64,000 nucleotides of DNA from an uncultured Paracoccaceae bacterium (lineage in GTDB: Bacteria; Pseudomonadota; Alphaproteobacteria; Rhodobacterales; Rhodobacteraceae): positions 124,001-188,000 of the forward strand of contig CANMPL010000006.1 of NCBI GenBank assembly GCA_947499715.1, read 5' to 3'. Under the pieces are notes generated by a model, which saw only the letters and a list, made by a program, of their open reading frames with translations, was not told where the DNA came from and searched no databases. Positions within the stretch are counted from its first letter, which is position 1; the number at the start of each line of letters is the position of its first letter. Made by a program: the position numbers and the translations under genes. Of the stretch, positions 59,843-64,000 are shown piece after piece.

Positions 59843-60469
59843 ATGCTGACGTTCTATTTCTCTAAGGGGTCGTCTGCCTTGGCGGCCCACATTTTGTTGC
59901 ACGAGGTCGGTGCCGACTATGATGCCGTTGAGGTGTCGATTGCCAAGGGCGAACACAAGACGCCTGAATTCCTTGCCCGTAATCCCAAAGGTCGGATCCC
60001 CGCACTTGGAACCCCAGAGGGGATCATTACCGAGAACCCCGCAATATTGGAACATATCGCAGCAACGCATCCGCAAGCGGGCATGCAGCCGAAAGATGCA
60101 TTTGCACGTGCGCGCGCAAGGTCGTTGTGCGCGTATCTATGTGCGACGGCGCATGTTGCCTCTGCCCACGGGCGTCGCGGGTCCCGGTGGGCAAGCGAGG
60201 AGGCATCTTTGCGCGATATGCGCGCGATGGTGCCGCAAAACATGGCCGCTTGTGCGGCCTTTGTGGAAGATGATCTTGCGTTCGGGCCTTGGTCAATCGG
60301 GGCAGACTACAGTTTTGCCGATCCCTATTTGTTTCAGTTCACCCGGTGGCTTTCCAATGCAGGCGTCGAGGTTGAGGATTATCCAAAGCTTGCAGCGCAT
60401 CGCCGGGCCATTTTGGACCGCCCAGCGACCCAAGCGGTTCTGGCGTTACACGAAAAGCCAAAAAGCTAG
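59843..60469 (+). CDS. Glutathione S-transferase family protein
   Basis: A 208-residue GST. The thioredoxin-like half reads FYFSKGSSALAAHILLHEVGADYD, quoted as SKGSSALAAHILLHEVGA, then NPKGRIPALGTPEGIITENPAILEH with the cis-proline and the Glu-Asn/Ser glutathione contact. The C-domain is helical. It resembles beta-class bacterial GSTs. ATG 59843 has GAGG nine bases upstream; a GTG at 59837 is possible. It ends in a CTAG shared with the convergent hydro-lyase gene. Confidence 0.83.
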   Translation: MLTFYFSKGSSALAAHILLHEVGADYDAVEVSIAKGEHKTPEFLARNPKGRIPALGTPEGIITENPAILEHIAATHPQAGMQPKDAFARARARSLCAYLCATAHVASAHGRRGSRWASEEASLRDMRAMVPQNMAACAAFVEDDLAFGPWSIGADYSFADPYLFQFTRWLSNAGVEVEDYPKLAAHRRAILDRPATQAVLALHEKPKS

Positions 60470-61131
60470 ATGACCTCGTCCGAGCGGTCGTCGCTTTCGC
60501 CGTAGCGTTTGAGGACGGCCGGTTTGGTGCCTTCGTAGACCCGTGCGATGTTTTCGGCGATCTTGGCGTTTTCACGCTCAAACAGGCAGTCGCCATTGAG
60601 GTCTGACGCCACGATGAACGGACCCATGCGGTTGCATCTGATCACCCACATGGCTTGGGCGAGGCCCAGCTCTTCGTTCCAGTGCACCGCTTCGACGTTT
60701 TCCACGCCGCGCCCCAGCAAAGCGCCGGTGCCATAGCCGACGGTGGACAGGTAAACCGCGCCGTTGGGCACGAAGTAGTCCTTGTAGTCCTTGGAGGTCA
60801 TGCCGCCTTTGCCCACGATCAGGCGCGCCCCGGTTTTGGCCATCCATTCGGGCAGCCATTTGGCAAAGCGGAACGATGCCGTGGCGGTGACAGCGCCCAT
60901 GTCAAAGGAGCCGTCGGGGTTGATCCGCGCGGCGGGCGAGCAGTGGAAGTTGGCCGCCGACTGGCTGGGCAGGTCCATCGGGATGTTGGCGCGGTCTTCG
61001 AGGGCGCGCATATAGACGCCCTCACGCGCGGTATACATCAGCCCAGTGAGGTAGACGATATCGCCAAGGCGCAGCTCTGCTATCGCCTCGGGCGTGGGGG
61101 TGGTTGAGAGGTTGATTTCGCGCAAGGTCAT
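60466..61131 (-). CDS. Class I fumarase/tartrate dehydratase beta-type subunit
   Basis: A 221-residue protein with the fumarate hydratase C-terminal fold: LRLGDIVYLTGLMYTAREGVYMRALE, quoted as GDIVYLTGLMYTAREG, AARINPDGSFDMGAVTATASFR and IVGKGGMTSKDYKDYFVPNGAVYLS, quoted as VGKGGMTSKDY. It pairs with the alpha-type subunit at 62039. Split-gene class I hydro-lyases include L-tartrate dehydratase (TtdAB) and split fumarases. It is the last gene of a leftward operon and overlaps the methyltransferase gene by four bases. Confidence 0.88.
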   Translation of the reverse strand: MTLREINLSTTPTPEAIAELRLGDIVYLTGLMYTAREGVYMRALEDRANIPMDLPSQSAANFHCSPAARINPDGSFDMGAVTATASFRFAKWLPEWMAKTGARLIVGKGGMTSKDYKDYFVPNGAVYLSTVGYGTGALLGRGVENVEAVHWNEELGLAQAMWVIRCNRMGPFIVASDLNGDCLFERENAKIAENIARVYEGTKPAVLKRYGESDDRSDEVI

Positions 61132-62042
61132 GCTGTCACCTGCGAGGCCATCTGTTCCAAGTGGCGCATATCCGTGCCGCAGCAGCCGCCAAGCACGCGC
61201 AGGTCAGGAAAGCGCTGCACAAGCTCTGCAACTTCGGCGCCCAGTTCAGCGGGGTCGCCGTCGTCCAGGGTTGTGGCGTTGTCCAACTCTGCATGGGAGC
61301 AGCGCGAGGCATTGGCGACGACGCCTTTCAGCCGGGGATTGCCGGTCAGGGCAGTCGCAAAATGGCTGGGGTGGGCACAGTTGATCATGAAATAAGCCGC
61401 CGCGCCCTGCGAGAGATCGTCGATTTCGGCGATGGCGTCTTCTACGGGAGTGCCGTCGTGCAGGCAGCCGTCGGTTTCCACGACGAGAGACAGCGCTAGC
61501 GGCACATCAAGATCGGCAGCGGCCAGCACCGCGCCTGCGGCCTCTTTGACCTGATTGAAGGTATAAGCGTTGACCAGATCAATCCCCTCGTCCCGCGCAA
61601 TTGCGATCTGGGTCTGATGGTAGGCGCGGGCATCTGCGACGCTGAGTGGATCGGCGGTGCCGTAGGGGTCTCTTGCCGGGCCAAGGCAAAGGGCCAATAG
61701 GACGTCATCTGCTTCAGTTTCGTCGCGCAACTGCCGCATCATCGCAACGGCGGTGCGGTTGATCGTCTCAAGCCGGTCGGCATCGTAGCCCAACGTCGCC
61801 GCGCGATCCCGGTTCGCCATCCAGGTTGGGGTATCAAGGATCGCCCCCAGGCCGGCGTTGCGGGCTACGGCGATCAACTCGCGCATTTGCTGCACTAGTA
61901 TAGGACGGGCGGCGTCATCCTCGACAAGCGGGAAAGAGGCGAAACCGGGCAGATCAACCCCGCGATTGAAGATCAGATCGGTGCCGGTTCCGGCATAGAC
62001 CAGAAACCGCCGCTCCGTTTGGTGGGGTAAGTGTCTTGTCAT
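61128..62042 (-). CDS. Homocysteine S-methyltransferase family protein
   Basis: A 304-residue TIM-barrel protein. The zinc ligands of the family are present: Cys in FMINCAHPSHF and the pair in LGGCCGTD. The N-terminus (VYAGTGTDLIFNRGVDLPGF) replaces the usual DGGxGTxLxxRG form. Members transfer methyl groups from S-methylmethionine, betaine or other donors to homocysteine. It sits between the two hydro-lyase subunit genes with four-base overlaps on both sides, which is unusual. The longer frame to 62393 runs into the alpha-subunit gene. Confidence 0.83.
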   Translation of the reverse strand: MTRHLPHQTERRFLVYAGTGTDLIFNRGVDLPGFASFPLVEDDAARPILVQQMRELIAVARNAGLGAILDTPTWMANRDRAATLGYDADRLETINRTAVAMMRQLRDETEADDVLLALCLGPARDPYGTADPLSVADARAYHQTQIAIARDEGIDLVNAYTFNQVKEAAGAVLAAADLDVPLALSLVVETDGCLHDGTPVEDAIAEIDDLSQGAAAYFMINCAHPSHFATALTGNPRLKGVVANASRCSHAELDNATTLDDGDPAELGAEVAELVQRFPDLRVLGGCCGTDMRHLEQMASQVTA

Positions 62043-62995
62043 TCCGCGGCCTCCTGTTGTGGGGCCCAGTCCACCGTTTCGCGCCGTTGGTAAGGTGTGA
62101 ACCAGTTGGGGTCGGTGCGATGTTCGACGCGGCCGTCGGCATGGATGCGAGCAACGGCGCGGCGGGAGGAGAGGCAAAAGGCGTGGACCGACATGGGCAT
62201 CCCGCCGGTGTGGCAATAGCCGACCTCGATATTGCAATCGATCACCATGTTTTTGCCCACAAAACCCATAGCACCCATGCCGATGGAATTGCCAAGCTCT
62301 TTGAATTCGTCTTCCATTTCGGCAATGCGCGGGTCGGTATTGCGGCTGCCGACGATGCGCAGGGTTGAGGCGCGTTTGCCAAGCGCCATGCAAGCATCTT
62401 TGGACCCGCCCAACCCGATCCCGATAATGGCAGGCTGGCAGGCCAAACCACGTTTGCCAAAGGCCATGAGGCTATCAAGGTAGAATCGTTTGATCCCCTG
62501 CACCCCGTCGGAGGGGAAGAGCATCCGGTAATCGGTGCCAAACAGCCCACCTTTGTGCACGGTGATCAGATCGATCCAAGCGCCGTCCGGTTCAAAGCCA
62601 TATTCAATCTCGGGCGCGCCGATGCCGACGTTATTGTCGTGGTCCGTACGCCAGAGCGGATGGACGCGGTTGGGGCGCAGTGGCACGCCGTTGGTGGCAT
62701 TTGCGGTGGCACGGCGCAGGGCGGTTTCCAACGCGACCATGCCGCCTTCGACCCGTGCGGCGTTTCCCAACTTCACAAACCAGCGCGGCACTCCGGTATC
62801 GCCGCACATGGCACGGCGGTCTTCCTTGGCGGCTTGATAATTGTCGAGCATGGCCTTGAGCACGAAGGATGACAGGTCGCCGTCTTCGGTCTTTGCGGCG
62901 TGCTGGAGCCCGTCGAGGTAGTCTTGCGGGATCTCGATGGCTGCTTTGTCCATCAGCGTTTCTGCGGTGGATTGGATGAGGGAGATGGGAATCAT
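62039..62995 (-). CDS. Class I fumarase/tartrate dehydratase alpha-type subunit
   Basis: A 318-residue protein of the iron-sulfur hydro-lyase family. Cluster ligands fit MCGDTGVPRWFV, the Cys in GLGGSKDACMALGKRAS and GYCHTGGMPMSV. It makes the 4Fe-4S part of a two-subunit enzyme with the product of 60466. Reaction: reversible water addition to fumarate or a related diacid. It overlaps the flavoprotein gene upstream by four bases, suggesting that the flavoprotein product (a fumarate-like enoate) is its substrate. Confidence 0.88.
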   Translation of the reverse strand: MIPISLIQSTAETLMDKAAIEIPQDYLDGLQHAAKTEDGDLSSFVLKAMLDNYQAAKEDRRAMCGDTGVPRWFVKLGNAARVEGGMVALETALRRATANATNGVPLRPNRVHPLWRTDHDNNVGIGAPEIEYGFEPDGAWIDLITVHKGGLFGTDYRMLFPSDGVQGIKRFYLDSLMAFGKRGLACQPAIIGIGLGGSKDACMALGKRASTLRIVGSRNTDPRIAEMEDEFKELGNSIGMGAMGFVGKNMVIDCNIEVGYCHTGGMPMSVHAFCLSSRRAVARIHADGRVEHRTDPNWFTPYQRRETVDWAPQQEAAE

Positions 62996-64000
62996 GGTGC
63001 GGTTACCAGTGTTTCGGGTTCGCCAACGGGCAAGATGGTTTCGCCGGGGCGCACGATTGTAAATTCGACCGGGTCGCGGGAGACATGAAGGTGACCGTCC
63101 TTGAGTTGGGCGACCGTAAAATCACTTTCCTCCAACGCGCCGGGGTCTGGGAAGTCTTCTCTGTAATGTGCGCCGCGGGAGTTTTCGCGTGCAAGGCCTG
63201 CTTTGGTAATGACCTCAGAGATATCACAAAGCGAGCGCAGGTTCAGCCAGTCGTGCCAAGTCAGGTTGTACGCGAGGTTTTCGCCCGCCACACCGGTTTG
63301 CATCAGCGCGTCCGAGACGGCAGCAATATCTGTCAGGCCCTGGGTCATACCGGATGCGGTGCGGGTGACGCCGACGTTGTCCCACATGCGATCCTGGAGT
63401 TCTATGCGCAGCGGCTGGATTAGGTCAGGTGGTTGGGTCAGCGGATGGATAGCGCGGGCTAATTCTGATGCAAGGGTGTCTTCGTCGGGGTCGCGCAGGG
63501 ACATGCCAGCAAGATCGGCGGCCATGGTGTCGCCCGCAATGCCGCCGTAGACGGTGGAATTTGCGACGCCATTTCCACCCAATCGGTTTGAGCCATGGGC
63601 ACCGCCTGCGTCCTCTCCGGCGACGTAAAGCCCTTTCATCGCGGTGCGCGTGTCCACGTCAACGACAACGCCGCCCATGAAGTAATGGGCTGTTGGCACG
63701 ACCTCGACCTGTCCGCCGGCAAGGTCAAAGCCGCTGTCGGCGCAGCGTTTGACCATGCCCTTGAACTTTTGCGCCACCCAATCGGGACCAAGATGCGCCA
63801 TGGAGATAAAGACGCCCTCTTGGTTGGGATGGTTGTTCTTGCGCATTTCGGCATAGATTCCGCGGCTGACGACATCGCGCGTCGCGCGTTCGCCCTTGGG
63901 ATCGTAGTCAAACATGAAGCGCTGGCCCGCGTGGTTAATCAATTGGCCGCCCGCGCCGCGCAGCCCTTCTTCCAGCACGGTGCCGGTCATGCGCGTGTGG
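62992..64000 (-). CDS. Fumarate reductase/succinate dehydrogenase-type flavoprotein (cut by window end)
   Basis: The frame is open to the window end, and about 336 C-terminal residues are visible. VVPTAHYFMGGVVVD, GLYVAGEDAGGAHGSNRLGGNGVANSTVYGG, quoted as GSNRLGGNGVANSTVYGG, and SRGAHYREDFP are hallmarks of FrdA/SdhA-type flavoproteins; the His-Arg pair in GAHYRED carries out proton transfer in the family. The FAD-binding N-terminus is outside. The C-terminus is short compared with SdhA. It heads the visible part of the leftward operon with hydro-lyase and methyltransferase genes. Confidence 0.87.
   Translation of the reverse strand, partial: HTRMTGTVLEEGLRGAGGQLINHAGQRFMFDYDPKGERATRDVVSRGIYAEMRKNNHPNQEGVFISMAHLGPDWVAQKFKGMVKRCADSGFDLAGGQVEVVPTAHYFMGGVVVDVDTRTAMKGLYVAGEDAGGAHGSNRLGGNGVANSTVYGGIAGDTMAADLAGMSLRDPDEDTLASELARAIHPLTQPPDLIQPLRIELQDRMWDNVGVTRTASGMTQGLTDIAAVSDALMQTGVAGENLAYNLTWHDWLNLRSLCDISEVITKAGLARENSRGAHYREDFPDPGALEESDFTVAQLKDGHLHVSRDPVEFTIVRPGETILPVGEPETLVTAP

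Overview
The window looks like chromosome of a marine alphaproteobacterium of the Rhodobacteraceae (Roseobacter group). The reasons are high GC, tight operons joined by ATGA or TGATG overlaps, and family content typical of that group: an IalB-like protein, a DUF1523-like protein, TctABC-type and TAXI-TRAP uptake systems, GntR/FCD and LysR regulators beside catabolic operons, and a deoC plus long aldehyde dehydrogenase pair. These assignments come from reading motifs, not from searches. I saw no tRNA, rRNA, CRISPR array, prophage or intact insertion sequence.

Layout. 1-6743: metabolic and envelope genes (start of a succinate-semialdehyde-type dehydrogenase, a kynurenine-formamidase-like hydrolase, an operon of DsbA-like protein, SDR, unknown protein and P1 peptidase, then creatinase and an L,D-transpeptidase lipoprotein). 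6878-14008: eight same-strand genes for a coiled-coil protein, an AAA-type ATPase, four small or medium membrane proteins and two large proteins of unknown function; this looks like one poorly described membrane-linked ATPase system. 14126-29205: bifunctional-length ALDH and deoC, AraC regulator, rpe, a DUF4153-like membrane protein with a two-component pair, alpha-glucosidase, rhodanese, galE, Crp/Fnr regulator, LysR with a divergent ring-cleaving dioxygenase, and ialB.

29202-38382: two divergent operons around one promoter region. Leftward are an isopropylmalate-type dehydrogenase, a Gfo/Idh oxidoreductase and a GntR regulator. Rightward are tctC-tctB-tctA, an ABM monooxygenase, a lactonase-like MBL hydrolase, otnK and otnC. 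Together they predict uptake of a carboxylate or acid-sugar lactone, ring opening, oxidation, phosphorylation and decarboxylation to a triose phosphate.

38388-59817: a second GntR/FCD regulator, an ALDH-GST-SDR operon, a dipeptide-type ABC transporter, a KDG-kinase-like gene, a TAXI-TRAP transporter, two formylglycine-type sulfatases, an alkylsulfatase-like MBL enzyme, a LysR regulator and a TauE/SafE-type exporter. Seven copies of a GGATCC-centred palindrome (best form TTTGGGATCCCAAA) lie only in three intergenic regions: before the GntR and ALDH operons, before the TRAP-sulfatase operon, and between the alkylsulfatase and second sulfatase. Neighbouring copies are spaced 62-63 or 72-73 bp centre to centre, about six or seven helical turns. 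I infer an organosulfate-degradation regulon under the GntR protein at 38388, with paired operators. 59843-64000: a GST, then a leftward operon of fumarate-reductase-type flavoprotein (cut by the window end), class I hydro-lyase alpha subunit, homocysteine S-methyltransferase-like protein and hydro-lyase beta subunit.

Two dispersed intergenic repeat families were also seen, one with four copies (1454-22592) and one with two (11663 and 17591).
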